A stretch of DNA of 6,314 bases from Syntrophomonadaceae bacterium (lineage in GTDB: Bacteria; Bacillota; Syntrophomonadia; Syntrophomonadales; Syntrophomonadaceae): assembly GCA_012522705.1 (NCBI GenBank), contig JAAYJY010000241.1:1-6314 (forward strand), written 5' to 3'. Positions 1 through 5,860 of the stretch are shown piece by piece. Made by a program: the position numbers and the translations under genes. Positions within the stretch are counted from its first letter, which is position 1; each line of letters starts with the position of its first letter. A model generated the notes under the pieces. The model made no database searches. It was not told where the DNA came from and worked only from the letters and a program-made list of their open reading frames with translations.

Positions 1-175
1 ATTCCTGATTCAAAGCGAGATATTCGTTACATGCTTCCGTGGTTATTGTGAAACCTGGAGGTACCGGCAATCCGATATTGGTCATCTCGGCCAGATTGGC
101 GCCCTTTCCGCCCAAGATGGGCTTCATATCTGATTTCCCTTCTTCAAACAGGTAAACCCACTTCTGATTAGACAT
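1..175 (-). CDS. ppdK: Pyruvate,phosphate dikinase, N-terminal part (runs off the left edge)
   Basis: Only the first 58 codons are present. PPDK interconverts pyruvate + ATP + Pi and phosphoenolpyruvate + AMP + PPi in the cytoplasm, through a phosphohistidine intermediate. The visible part is the start of the ATP-grasp nucleotide-binding domain: it opens MSNQKWVYLFEEG, then LGGKGANLAEM at residues 22-32 and GLPVPPGFTITTEAC at about 35-49. These are typical of PPDK; the WVYLFEEG opening favours PPDK over the related PEP synthase. The ATG at 175 is preceded by a strong AGGAGG and overlaps the end of the PDRP gene by 8 bp, which suggests translational coupling. Placement directly after its own regulator supports the PPDK call. 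The catalytic histidine and the threonine that PDRP modifies lie outside the window. Confidence 0.93.
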   Translation of the reverse strand, partial: MSNQKWVYLFEEGKSDMKPILGGKGANLAEMTNIGLPVPPGFTITTEACNEYLALNQE

Positions 176-989
176 TGCTTAACCTCCTATAGTAGATTTC
201 AAGTATCTTGCTGGCTGTCTCTTCCACGGCCCGGTTGGTTACATCAATCACTGGACATCCCAGTCTCTTCATTATTGTATCAGCATACTCCAGCTCCTCT
301 ATAATCCGTTCATAGTTGGCGTAGCTGGCTTGTCCGGTTAGTCCCAGGGTTTTCAACCTATCGATCCGGATGCTGTTCAATAATTCGGGTCTTATCACCA
401 GGCCTATGACCTTGCCCCGCTCCAGCTGGAAAAGTTCATTCGGAGGTGTGACCTCCGGTACCAGCGGAACATTTGCGACCTTGACCCGTTTATGGGCCAG
501 GTACATGGAGAGAGGGGTCTTGGAAGTTCTCGATACACCTACCAAAACGATGTCCGCCAAGGTTACTCCCTTAGGGTCTTTGCCATCATCGTAGCGGACC
601 GCGAATTCCACTGCCTCCACTCGACGGTAATACATCTCATCGACCCGGCGCAACAACCCCGGCTCTCGCTTGGGGACCATCTGGCTGGCCTCCTCGAAGG
701 CTGATATTATTGGCCCCAGGACATCGACACACACCACCCCGGCCTGCCGCGACTCCTGGCGCAGATACTCAGCCAATTCATCCAAGACCAGTGTATATGC
801 GATCATAAAATGGTTTTCCACCGCTTGGTGTATTACTTCAGCAATTGTGTCCTTGTCGCTTATATTAGGTACCTGTCGTATCTCCATGGAACCGGAATTG
901 AATTGACTGGCGGCTGCTCTGACGACCATTTCCGCCGTTTCACCGATGGAATCCGAAACGATAAATACTCCGGGTAAATGACCAGCCAA
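168..989 (-). CDS. PPDK regulatory protein: bifunctional kinase/pyrophosphorylase (DUF299, YqfL-like)
   Basis: A 273-residue cytoplasmic protein of the PDRP/PSRP (DUF299) family, of the usual family length. Family members inactivate PPDK by ADP-dependent phosphorylation of a threonine near the catalytic histidine, and reactivate it by phosphorolysis that releases pyrophosphate. Family marks seen here are the N-terminal IVSDSIGETAE at about 10-20, the P-loop-like GVSRTSKTPLSMYLA at 151-165, and the C-terminal segment CPVIDVTNRAVEETA at about 245-259. SRTSKTP resembles the dikinase regulators (such as B. subtilis YqfL); PEP-synthase regulators such as E. coli YdiA have SRSGKTP as I recall. The start is TTG at 989, with AGAGGGGGT nine bases upstream; no better in-frame start lies nearby. 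It follows ccpN by 16 bp and overlaps ppdK by 8 bp, so its target is encoded next door. Confidence 0.94.
   Translation of the reverse strand: MAGHLPGVFIVSDSIGETAEMVVRAAASQFNSGSMEIRQVPNISDKDTIAEVIHQAVENHFMIAYTLVLDELAEYLRQESRQAGVVCVDVLGPIISAFEEASQMVPKREPGLLRRVDEMYYRRVEAVEFAVRYDDGKDPKGVTLADIVLVGVSRTSKTPLSMYLAHKRVKVANVPLVPEVTPPNELFQLERGKVIGLVIRPELLNSIRIDRLKTLGLTGQASYANYERIIEELEYADTIMKRLGCPVIDVTNRAVEETASKILEIYYRRLSNV
183..188 (-). promoter_or_regulatory. Ribosome binding site of ppdK
   Basis: A perfect AGGAGG lies seven bases upstream of the ppdK ATG. It sits inside the last codons of the PDRP gene, where it encodes Arg-Arg. It fixes the ppdK start and means ribosomes finishing PDRP pass over the initiation site of the enzyme PDRP controls. 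Confidence 0.88.
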
Positions 990-997
990 AATTTTAT

Positions 998-1006
998 ACC
1001 CCCTCT
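998..1006 (-). promoter_or_regulatory. Ribosome binding site of the PDRP gene
   Basis: AGAGGGGGT on the minus strand lies nine bases before the TTG at 989. It supports TTG as the initiator and touches the last base of the ccpN stop codon, so ribosomes finishing ccpN stop on this site. Confidence 0.55.
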
Positions 1007-1656
1007 TATTTCAAGGCTAAATCCAGGAATAACCGGGTTATGTTGGTCTTCGTAATCCTGCCCACCACTTCCAGGCCTTCTTTGCCTGGATAGCCCTCTG
1101 TCCTTCTTACTACCGGCAGGGAATCAACCTCATGCTCTACCAGTTTTTTCACCGCTTCTACCACTGTGTCTTCAATATCAGCGGTAATAACATTGGGCAT
1201 GCGAGTCATTATAACACTGACCGGCACCTTGTGAATATCAGCCTGCCCCATGGTAGCTTTGAGCAGGTCCTTACGGGAAGCCAAGCCAGTCAGGCAATTT
1301 TCAGCCTCAACTACGAAAATGGAGCCTATGTCCTCCAGAAACAGGGTTACTATAGCATCGTAAATGCTGCATTTTTCCTTAATTACAATCGGCCTGGACA
1401 TTATATCCTTAACCTGGTATTGGTTGATTATCTTTTTGACCTTGCTATGGACACCGTCGGCTTTATACGTGTAACCCACCCGGGGTTTGGCCTCCAAATA
1501 GCCCGACATGGTCAAAACAGCCAAGTCCGGACGGAGAGTCGCCCGGGTGACTTCCAGTATTTCTGCTATATTTTCACCGGTAATGGGTCCCTGGCTCTTC
1601 ACGATATTCAGGATTTTTTCTTGCCGTTCATTGAGCTCGATTTTTGCCACCACCAA
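1006..1656 (-). CDS. ccpN: CcpN-family repressor: helix-turn-helix plus two CBS domains
   Basis: A 216-residue transcription regulator. Residues about 8-64 form a winged HTH, with the family signature TRATLRPDLAVLTMSGYLEAKPRVGY at about 37-62 (key residues R38, R42, D44 and the RVGY turn). Residues about 82-135 and 146-213 form a pair of CBS domains, ending in the family-typical RITKTNITRLF. In B. subtilis, CcpN represses the gluconeogenic genes gapB and pckA, and its CBS domains sense adenine nucleotides. CBS2 carries a short charged insert (RRTEGYPGKEG, 184-194). Start choice is awkward: TTG 1656, GTG 1653 and GTG 1650 are consecutive, an in-frame TAA lies directly before them, and none has a Shine-Dalgarno sequence. 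Homology begins around AKIELNERQEKIL, so the true start is one of these three. The neighbours fit: glyS upstream and PDRP downstream, as in Bacillus, plus ppdK. Target genes here are inferred, not seen. Confidence 0.9.
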   Translation of the reverse strand: MVVAKIELNERQEKILNIVKSQGPITGENIAEILEVTRATLRPDLAVLTMSGYLEAKPRVGYTYKADGVHSKVKKIINQYQVKDIMSRPIVIKEKCSIYDAIVTLFLEDIGSIFVVEAENCLTGLASRKDLLKATMGQADIHKVPVSVIMTRMPNVITADIEDTVVEAVKKLVEHEVDSLPVVRRTEGYPGKEGLEVVGRITKTNITRLFLDLALK

Positions 1657-1657
1657 T

Positions 1658-1668
1658 TATGCTATACT
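1658..1668 (+). promoter_or_regulatory. Candidate CcpN operator, proximal site
   Basis: The plus strand reads TATGCTATACT, which fits every position of TRTGHYATAYW, the CcpN operator consensus I recall from work on B. subtilis gapB and pckA. It ends two bases from the TTG start of ccpN, so a bound repressor would cover the initiation region. The match is visible; binding is inferred, and the consensus is from memory. Confidence 0.55.
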
Positions 1669-1689
1669 TTTTACACTAAACCACTCCAA
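1661..1689 (-). promoter_or_regulatory. Alternative weak promoter that would give a leaderless ccpN mRNA
   Basis: On the minus strand TTGGAG (1684-1689) and TATAGC (1661-1666) are separated by 17 bp. A start about seven bases past the -10 would fall on the TTG/GTG/GTG run, which would explain the missing ribosome binding site. Both hexamers are poor, so this competes with the promoter at 1700-1729. Confidence 0.22.
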
Positions 1690-1700
1690 TTACATATACT
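1690..1700 (+). promoter_or_regulatory. Candidate CcpN operator, distal degenerate site
   Basis: TTACATATACT matches 8 of 11 positions of the same consensus; its right half, ATATACT, is fully compatible. It occupies the same place in the second repeat copy, 32 bp from the proximal site, so both would lie on one face of the helix. CcpN is known to bind paired sites cooperatively in B. subtilis. It abuts the candidate -10 box at 1700-1705. Confidence 0.4.
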
Positions 1701-1729
1701 TTATAGACTAAAAAAATCCTGTTTGGCAA
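1700..1729 (-). promoter_or_regulatory. Candidate sigma-A promoter for ccpN-PDRP-ppdK
   Basis: On the minus strand TTGCCA (1724-1729) is followed after 18 bp by TATAAA (1700-1705). Both resemble sigma-A hexamers (TTGACA, TATAAT). Transcription would begin near 1693, giving a leader of about 40 bases that contains the proximal repeat copy. Hexamer matches alone are weak evidence. Confidence 0.42.
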
Positions 1730-1731
1730 GG
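1710..1731 (-). terminator. Weak terminator-like hairpin and T-run after glyS
   Basis: Ten bases past the glyS stop, the minus strand has CC(T)TG...CAGG, a stem of only four pairs with one bulge, followed by A and then seven T bases (1710-1716). It could end or attenuate the glyQS transcript before ccpN, but the stem is too short to be sure; much transcription may read through. Confidence 0.28.
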
Positions 1732-1740
1732 GGTATTTTT

Positions 1741-3816
1741 TTATTGCAGTATTCTCGTGAAATCCGCCACGTAATTGCCCGTCTCGGCTATTGATTTCAA
1801 CAATCCAAGTCGCGCCCCCCTTAAATCCTGATCTTCGACCATAACCATGACCGCCTCAAAAAATTTGTCTACCGCCGGGCGCAACCCCGCCAACATTGCC
1901 AAGCCCTCATTATATCGGTGCTCCTGGAAAGCCGTCTCTGCCTTGGGTTTGATATGGTTCACAAGAGCATACAAATTCTTTTCGCTCTCGTCCACCAGAA
2001 ACTCAGCCTGCACCTCGGTGCTGTCCCATTTCTTGGATAGGTTGTAGGAACGATTGAACACTACCAGGAAATCCTCCCAAGCCTGGCTTTCCCTGAACTG
2101 TTTTACCGCTTCCGCCCGGTTGACGATCTGCTGCAAATCATCCTGGCCCTGGTACAACACGGCATCAATCAAATCATAGCTGTAATCCCGGTCCAGCATC
2201 ACCCCCCGCATCCGTTGCAGAATAAAATCCATAAGCTCTGCCGCTGTTTCCCCGGCATCAAGTTGCAGTTGGAAACCAGACCTGGACATGACTACATGGG
2301 TCTCAGTTATCAATACGCGCAAGAAGGCCCGCAAATTAAGGTCGATGATAATGTGTACGACCCCCAAGGCCTGACGTCTCAAAGCATAAGGGTCCTGAGA
2401 GCCGGAAGGTTTGATGCCCATGGCAAAAAATGCAGTTAAATTGAAAAGCTTTTCCGCCAAAGCCAATACTACTCCGGTCTCCGAGGCCGGTAGGCTATCA
2501 CCGGCAAATCTAGGCCGGTAATGCTCCATAATGGCTTCGGCCACCTCACTGTTTTCTCCGCCTTGGCGGGCATAGTAGCGGCCTATTATCCCCTGCAGCT
2601 CAGGGAACTCGTAGACCACACTGCTGAGCAGGTCGGCTTTGCACAGGAGGGCAGCCCGATCCAGATCAACTTTGTTGCTTAAATTCAGGTTGGCACCGAT
2701 TAATACCGCCAAGCTGCGCAGGCACTCCACTTTATCCAAAATACTGCCCAGTTTTTCGTGGAACAGGACATCCCTTAACCCGGGGACGAAATCTGCCAGC
2801 CGTTTGGAGGTATCCTCTTTCCAGAAGAAAAGGGCATCTTCCAAGCGAGCTTTCAAAACCCTCTCATTGCCAGCCCGGACCAGATCCAGGCAGTAATCGG
2901 TGCCGTTTCTCACCCCCACAAAACCAGCCATCAGCTTGTGGTCTGCATCAAAGACGGGAAAATACCTCTGGTGGGAAATCATACTGGTGGTTAAAACCTC
3001 GGTCGGAACGTCAAGATAGGAGATGGAGAATTCACCGTAAAAAGCGGTGGGATACTCCACCAGAAAGGATACTTCAGTTAACAAGTCCTCGTTTTCCATA
3101 GCCGTACCACCAACTCGGGCAGCGACTTCCCTAACCTGGGACCAGATCATCTCCCGCCGCTGCCGCGGATCGACGATTACATAATTATTGCGCAGGCAAT
3201 CATAATACTCGTCAATGCTGGTTACTTGGAGGGGGCCGGAAGCCAGAAAACGGTGGCCCATAGTCCATCCAGCACTCTCAATGTTTTCGATCCGGAGAGA
3301 CAACAATTGCCCTCCATAAAAAGCCAATAGCCAGCGAATGGGACGTGCAAATCTGGTTTGGAAGTAGCCCCAGCGCATGGAACGCGGAAAGTTAAGAGCC
3401 TGGATAATCTCCGTCAATAAGCCGGGAAGCATAGCCACAGTATGGCCGCCAGATTCCTTCTTGACCGCATAGATGTATTCAACCCCGGCCACATCTCTAA
3501 TATCCAGGTCGGACACCTCCATGCCCTGACCGCGGGCAAAACCAAGGGCGGCCTTGCTGGGGGTGCCGTCTTGGTTGAAAGCGCTGGCTTTCTTGGGCCC
3601 CCGATTTTCGATCACGGTGTCCTTCTGTTTTTCCTCCAGTCCTTTTACATGTAAAACCAGCCGGCGGGGTGTGCCCAGGGTGATGATTTCGGAAAATTCC
3701 AGGCGGCTTTGCTGTAGTCTTTGGGCGGCAATAGCTTTTAGATCATCCAGAGCCCCTGGCATCAATGCCGAAGGTATCTCTTCAACCCCTATTTCCAGCA
3801 GCATGTCTTGGCTCAT
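1741..3816 (-). CDS. glyS: Glycyl-tRNA synthetase beta subunit
   Basis: A 691-residue protein, full length for the family. With GlyQ it forms the alpha2-beta2 enzyme that charges tRNA-Gly; the beta subunit supplies tRNA recognition. Conserved marks run through the whole protein: MSQDMLLEIGVEEIPS at the N-terminus, MRWGYFQTRFARPIRW at 147-162, SHQRYFPVFD at 281-290, NERVLKARLEDALFFWKED at 317-335, FHEKLGSILDKV at 352-363, and the C-terminal DALR-type anticodon-binding region from about 587 (FNRSYNLSKKW) with PAVDKFFEAVMVM at 647-659. The ATG shares one base with the glyQ stop (TAATG) and is preceded by AGGAGGT. The gene is controlled with glyQ by the upstream T-box. No truncation or frameshift is seen. 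Confidence 0.97.
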   Translation of the reverse strand: MSQDMLLEIGVEEIPSALMPGALDDLKAIAAQRLQQSRLEFSEIITLGTPRRLVLHVKGLEEKQKDTVIENRGPKKASAFNQDGTPSKAALGFARGQGMEVSDLDIRDVAGVEYIYAVKKESGGHTVAMLPGLLTEIIQALNFPRSMRWGYFQTRFARPIRWLLAFYGGQLLSLRIENIESAGWTMGHRFLASGPLQVTSIDEYYDCLRNNYVIVDPRQRREMIWSQVREVAARVGGTAMENEDLLTEVSFLVEYPTAFYGEFSISYLDVPTEVLTTSMISHQRYFPVFDADHKLMAGFVGVRNGTDYCLDLVRAGNERVLKARLEDALFFWKEDTSKRLADFVPGLRDVLFHEKLGSILDKVECLRSLAVLIGANLNLSNKVDLDRAALLCKADLLSSVVYEFPELQGIIGRYYARQGGENSEVAEAIMEHYRPRFAGDSLPASETGVVLALAEKLFNLTAFFAMGIKPSGSQDPYALRRQALGVVHIIIDLNLRAFLRVLITETHVVMSRSGFQLQLDAGETAAELMDFILQRMRGVMLDRDYSYDLIDAVLYQGQDDLQQIVNRAEAVKQFRESQAWEDFLVVFNRSYNLSKKWDSTEVQAEFLVDESEKNLYALVNHIKPKAETAFQEHRYNEGLAMLAGLRPAVDKFFEAVMVMVEDQDLRGARLGLLKSIAETGNYVADFTRILQ

Positions 3817-4730
3817 TACCCTTGGACCTCCTTTGTTTCTAACAACTCGGCTCTCGAACTCTCATCCTTTATCAACGGATAGCCCATCCTCTCCCTCTGC
3901 TCCAGGTATTCACGGGCTACGGTCCGGGCCAGGTTGCGGACACGGCCAATATATCCGGTGCGTTCGGTGACACTGATTGCCCCCCGGGCGGCCAGTAGGT
4001 TGAACAGATGCGAACACTTCAGCACATAATCATAAGCCGGTTGAGGGAGTTTCAGGTCGGCGATCCGCCGTGCTTCCTCCTCACACAGATTGACCATGGT
4101 GGTCAATGTAGGAACATCGGCGGCGGTGAAGTTGTATTGGGAGTAATCCACCTCCGCCTGATGATGGACGTCAGCATAACTGATGCCATCTACCCACTCC
4201 ACATCGAAAACACTTTCCTTGTTTTGAATATACATGGCGATGCGTTCGAGACCATATGTAATCTCGGCGCTCACCGGATAGCAATCGAATCCCCCGCATT
4301 GTTGAAAATAGGTGAATTGGGTGATCTCCATTCCATCCAGCCATATCTCCCAGCCCAATCCCCAAGCTCCCAGAGTAGGAGATTCCCAATTGTCCTCTAC
4401 CAGCCTGATATCATGCCTGGCCGGTTCTATACCCAATCTTTTCAGGCTCTCCAGGTATAGTTCGATCACATTATCCGGTGAGGGTTTCAGGATGACCTGA
4501 TATTGGTAGTAATGCTGCAAACGATTGGGGTTCTCTCCGTAGCGTCCATCCGTGGGACGCCGGGATGGTTCCACATAAGCGACATTCCATGGTTCAGGCC
4601 CCAAGCACCGCAGGAAAGTAGCCGGATTCATGGTTCCGGCGCCTTTTTCCAGGTCGTAGGGCTGTTGAATGATGCAACCCTGTTGACCCCAGTAGTACTG
4701 TAGATTCATGATAATCTCCTGGAAATTCAT
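3816..4730 (-). CDS. glyQ: Glycyl-tRNA synthetase alpha subunit
   Basis: A 304-residue class II aminoacyl-tRNA synthetase subunit that activates glycine with ATP and carries the catalytic site. Seen here: MNFQEIIMNLQYYW at the N-terminus, GTMNPATFLRCLGPEPW at 32-48, the motif 2 region VEPSRRPTDGRYGENPNR at 53-70, GMEITQFTYFQQCGGFDCYPV at about 133-153, and motif 3 GLER at 160-163. The reading frame is open up to an ATG at 4850, but that start lies inside the T-box terminator. The ATG at 4730 has AGGGGG seven bases upstream and gives the usual family length and N-terminus, so I chose it. It is first in the glyQ-glyS unit and overlaps glyS by one base. Confidence 0.97.
   Translation of the reverse strand: MNFQEIIMNLQYYWGQQGCIIQQPYDLEKGAGTMNPATFLRCLGPEPWNVAYVEPSRRPTDGRYGENPNRLQHYYQYQVILKPSPDNVIELYLESLKRLGIEPARHDIRLVEDNWESPTLGAWGLGWEIWLDGMEITQFTYFQQCGGFDCYPVSAEITYGLERIAMYIQNKESVFDVEWVDGISYADVHHQAEVDYSQYNFTAADVPTLTTMVNLCEEEARRIADLKLPQPAYDYVLKCSHLFNLLAARGAISVTERTGYIGRVRNLARTVAREYLEQRERMGYPLIKDESSRAELLETKEVQG
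3826..3832 (-). promoter_or_regulatory. Ribosome binding site of glyS
   Basis: AGGAGGT lies nine bases before the glyS ATG, within the last codons of glyQ. Together with the one-base TAATG overlap it favours coupled, near-equal translation of the two subunits. Confidence 0.85.
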
Positions 4731-4737
4731 TTCTTGA

Positions 4738-4743
4738 CCCCCT
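4738..4743 (-). promoter_or_regulatory. Ribosome binding site that decides the glyQ start
   Basis: AGGGGG on the minus strand, seven bases before the ATG at 4730. It selects this start over the in-frame ATG at 4850, which would put coding sequence through the riboswitch terminator. Confidence 0.7.
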
Positions 4744-4830
4744 GTGTATCTTTTATCCAACCGTGGCCTCATAATAGACATCCCGATAAACGCTAATGAT
4801 GTGTTGCCTCCGCCATGGGAGCCCATAAAT

Positions 4831-4860
4831 AAAAAATGCCCGTAACACAACAGGGACGGG
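4831..4860 (-). terminator. T-box intrinsic terminator upstream of glyQ
   Basis: CCCGT (4856-4860) pairs with ACGGG (4839-4843) around a 12-base loop, followed by CA and then six T bases (4831-4836). When tRNA-Gly is charged this hairpin forms and transcription should stop about 100 bases before the glyQ ATG. Confidence 0.82.
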
Positions 4861-4882
4861 ATTAACCCGCGGTTCCACCCTG
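4851..4882 (-). promoter_or_regulatory. T-box antiterminator
   Basis: CAGGG (4878-4882) pairs with CCCTG (4851-4855), and CGGG (4866-4869) with CCCG (4857-4860). This leaves the TGGAACC bulge that binds the free tRNA end. The CCCG strand is the one also used by the terminator, so the two folds exclude each other. Confidence 0.85.
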
Positions 4883-5012
4883 CTTGACACGTGGCCCACT
4901 TCGTTACTGCCCATTGCTCCGAAACGCCTTCAGATAAAGCCCCTGCCGGTTCCCATCCTGTCCAGCTTTCTGGAAGTGACTGTTCATCTTACTCCTCTTC
5001 ATCATCGCTTGG

Positions 5013-5039
5013 CTATTAAATTCAATGATAGTTTATCAA
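5013..5039 (-). promoter_or_regulatory. Candidate promoter of the glyQS unit
   Basis: On the minus strand TTGATA (5034-5039) and TAATAG (5013-5018) are separated by 15 bp, shorter than the usual 17. Transcription would begin near 5006, at the base of T-box stem I, which is the position expected. It lies in the 44 bp between the recO stop and the leader. Confidence 0.45.
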
Positions 5040-5054
5040 CCGCCCCAACCATTG

Positions 5055-5810
5055 TCAAATGGAAACCGGCATGGCTTGTTTAAGCCAACGGATAGTATTC
5101 TTGACCCGGAACTTTCTCTCCACATGGTATTCCAGATAGAGTTCCAGGAAATACTCCAGCTGCCGCATCGCTTCCCGCGAAACCTTAACCCGGCGAATCG
5201 CCGGCAGGGCACCCTGCGACAGCAATCGCAGCAAGGCCAGGCAATCACCCCGCAGATCGATCCGGCGGCTGCCGACCGGGCAAGCCCCGCACACCAGGCC
5301 TCCATCGGCCAGGCTGAAGGTGTAGTGATCAGACAGACGACTGCCGCATCCCACGCAACGGTCCAGAACCGGTCGATACCCCAAATGGGTCAATAGTTGG
5401 CTTTCAAAATAGCGTACCAGCAACGGATTGAAGCCATCCTGGTCCATCAGTTTCAGCACCTCCACCAGAGAAAGATACAGGTGCGGAAGGGGCGCCTTGT
5501 CCATCAGGCTCTTGTCCAGAAGTTCCATCATGTACATGATGTACAGGGTCCGATTCAGGTCCTCCCGGGAATTACCGAAGAAATCGATCAGGCGTCCCTG
5601 GGTTATCAGATCCAGTTCCCGCCCCTGGCTGAAAAAAAGCTGGGAATGGCAGAAGGGCTGGACACAACCGCGCAGACTGCTCTTGGGCTTTTTGACACCT
5701 TTGGCCACCGCCGTCAGTTTGCCTTCTTTCTCTGTGAAGACCGTGACCAATTGATCGCTTTCCCGCAGATCGCGGGTCCTTAGAATTATGGAACGACTCC
5801 GGTAATACAT
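5055..5810 (-). CDS. recO: DNA repair protein RecO
   Basis: A 251-residue protein, usual size for RecO. RecO works with RecR (and RecF) to load RecA onto SSB-coated single-stranded DNA and to anneal strands. The N-terminal OB fold is visible in SRSIILRTRDLRESDQLVTVFTEKEGKLTAVAKGVKK (about 5-41), with the family-typical RGCVQPFCHSQLFF at 47-60. A zinc-binding site is formed by C152-X2-C155 and C174-X2-C177, followed by a helical C-terminal region. The ATG at 5810 has AAGGAG six bases upstream. Position before glyQ-glyS matches B. subtilis. The glyQS promoter and T-box lie past its stop, so the two units can be regulated apart. Confidence 0.96.
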   Translation of the reverse strand: MYYRSRSIILRTRDLRESDQLVTVFTEKEGKLTAVAKGVKKPKSSLRGCVQPFCHSQLFFSQGRELDLITQGRLIDFFGNSREDLNRTLYIMYMMELLDKSLMDKAPLPHLYLSLVEVLKLMDQDGFNPLLVRYFESQLLTHLGYRPVLDRCVGCGSRLSDHYTFSLADGGLVCGACPVGSRRIDLRGDCLALLRLLSQGALPAIRRVKVSREAMRQLEYFLELYLEYHVERKFRVKNTIRWLKQAMPVSI

Positions 5811-5816
5811 ACACGG

Positions 5817-5822
5817 CTCCTT
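5817..5822 (-). promoter_or_regulatory. Ribosome binding site of recO
   Basis: AAGGAG on the minus strand, six bases before the recO ATG, in the 50-bp gap after deoC. No terminator or clear promoter is seen in this gap, so recO is probably transcribed together with deoC. Confidence 0.75.
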
Positions 5823-5860
5823 AAATGGCTAATTCATCATTCTATTGGGGCAAGCAAGGC

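Larger units (their letters stand above)
1647..1712. repeat. Imperfect tandem duplication (34 + 32 bp) over the ccpN start and upstream region
   Basis: Two copies abut exactly: 1647-1680 and 1681-1712. Read on the plus strand they share, in order, CCAC, CCAATTA, TATACTTT, TA and ACTAAA, that is 27 identical positions. They differ by two small length changes (CA versus T, TGC versus CA) and two substitutions. The left copy includes the ccpN start codons; the right copy ends in the run of A bases after glyS. Unit length is close to three DNA helical turns. Confidence 0.88.
4831..5010 (-). ncRNA. T-box riboswitch sensing uncharged tRNA-Gly (glyQS leader)
   Basis: A leader RNA of about 180 nt that allows glyQS transcription when tRNA-Gly is uncharged. 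Stem I opens with GCGATGATGAAGAGGAGTA, which includes the kink-turn GATGA and the AGTA loop (4990-4993). Visible pairings are GAAG (4997-5000) with TTTC (4921-4924), AGATGAA (4983-4989) with TTTATCT (4932-4938), TTCC (4972-4975) with GGGG (4940-4943), and the distal GCTGG (4962-4966) with CCGGC (4945-4949), closing a GGATGGGAA-type loop. AGAAAG (4966-4971) stands where the AG bulge is expected. The likely specifier is GGC at 4926-4928, in the internal loop opposite AGTA: glycine, read by anticodon GCC. The T-box core GGGTGGAACCGCGGG follows (4866-4880). Its TGGA (4874-4877) complements a UCCA tRNA end, as expected for bacterial tRNA-Gly with discriminator U. Stem III was not resolved. Confidence 0.94.

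Noticed and set aside
1671..1695. Start-stop pairs in the ccpN leader (ATGTAA at 1690-1695, GTGTAA at 1671-1676, the latter seven bases after GGAG).
   Set aside because: Each is only one codon long, in AT-rich repeat sequence; they are probably by-products of the duplication, and nothing shows they are translated.
1132..1794. A 220-codon open frame on the plus strand opposite ccpN.
   Set aside because: It is antisense to a clearly conserved gene, resembles no protein I recognise, and runs through the repeat and past the glyS stop; open by chance.
4008..4460. A 150-codon plus-strand open frame opposite glyQ, and shorter ones opposite glyS, recO, PDRP and deoC.
   Set aside because: All lie fully opposite well-conserved coding sequence and show no recognisable domain.
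4815..4826. Inverted repeat ATGGGCTCCCAT just after the T-box terminator T-run.
   Set aside because: The loop would be only two to four bases and no function is apparent; short palindromes like this arise by chance.
4731..4850. In-frame 40-codon N-terminal extension of glyQ starting at an ATG at 4850.
   Set aside because: It begins in the T-box terminator loop, has no fitting ribosome site, and precedes the family's normal N-terminus.
4945..4947. GGC as the T-box specifier codon.
   Set aside because: It pairs in the distal stem I helix; GGC at 4926-4928 lies in the internal loop opposite AGTA, where the specifier belongs.
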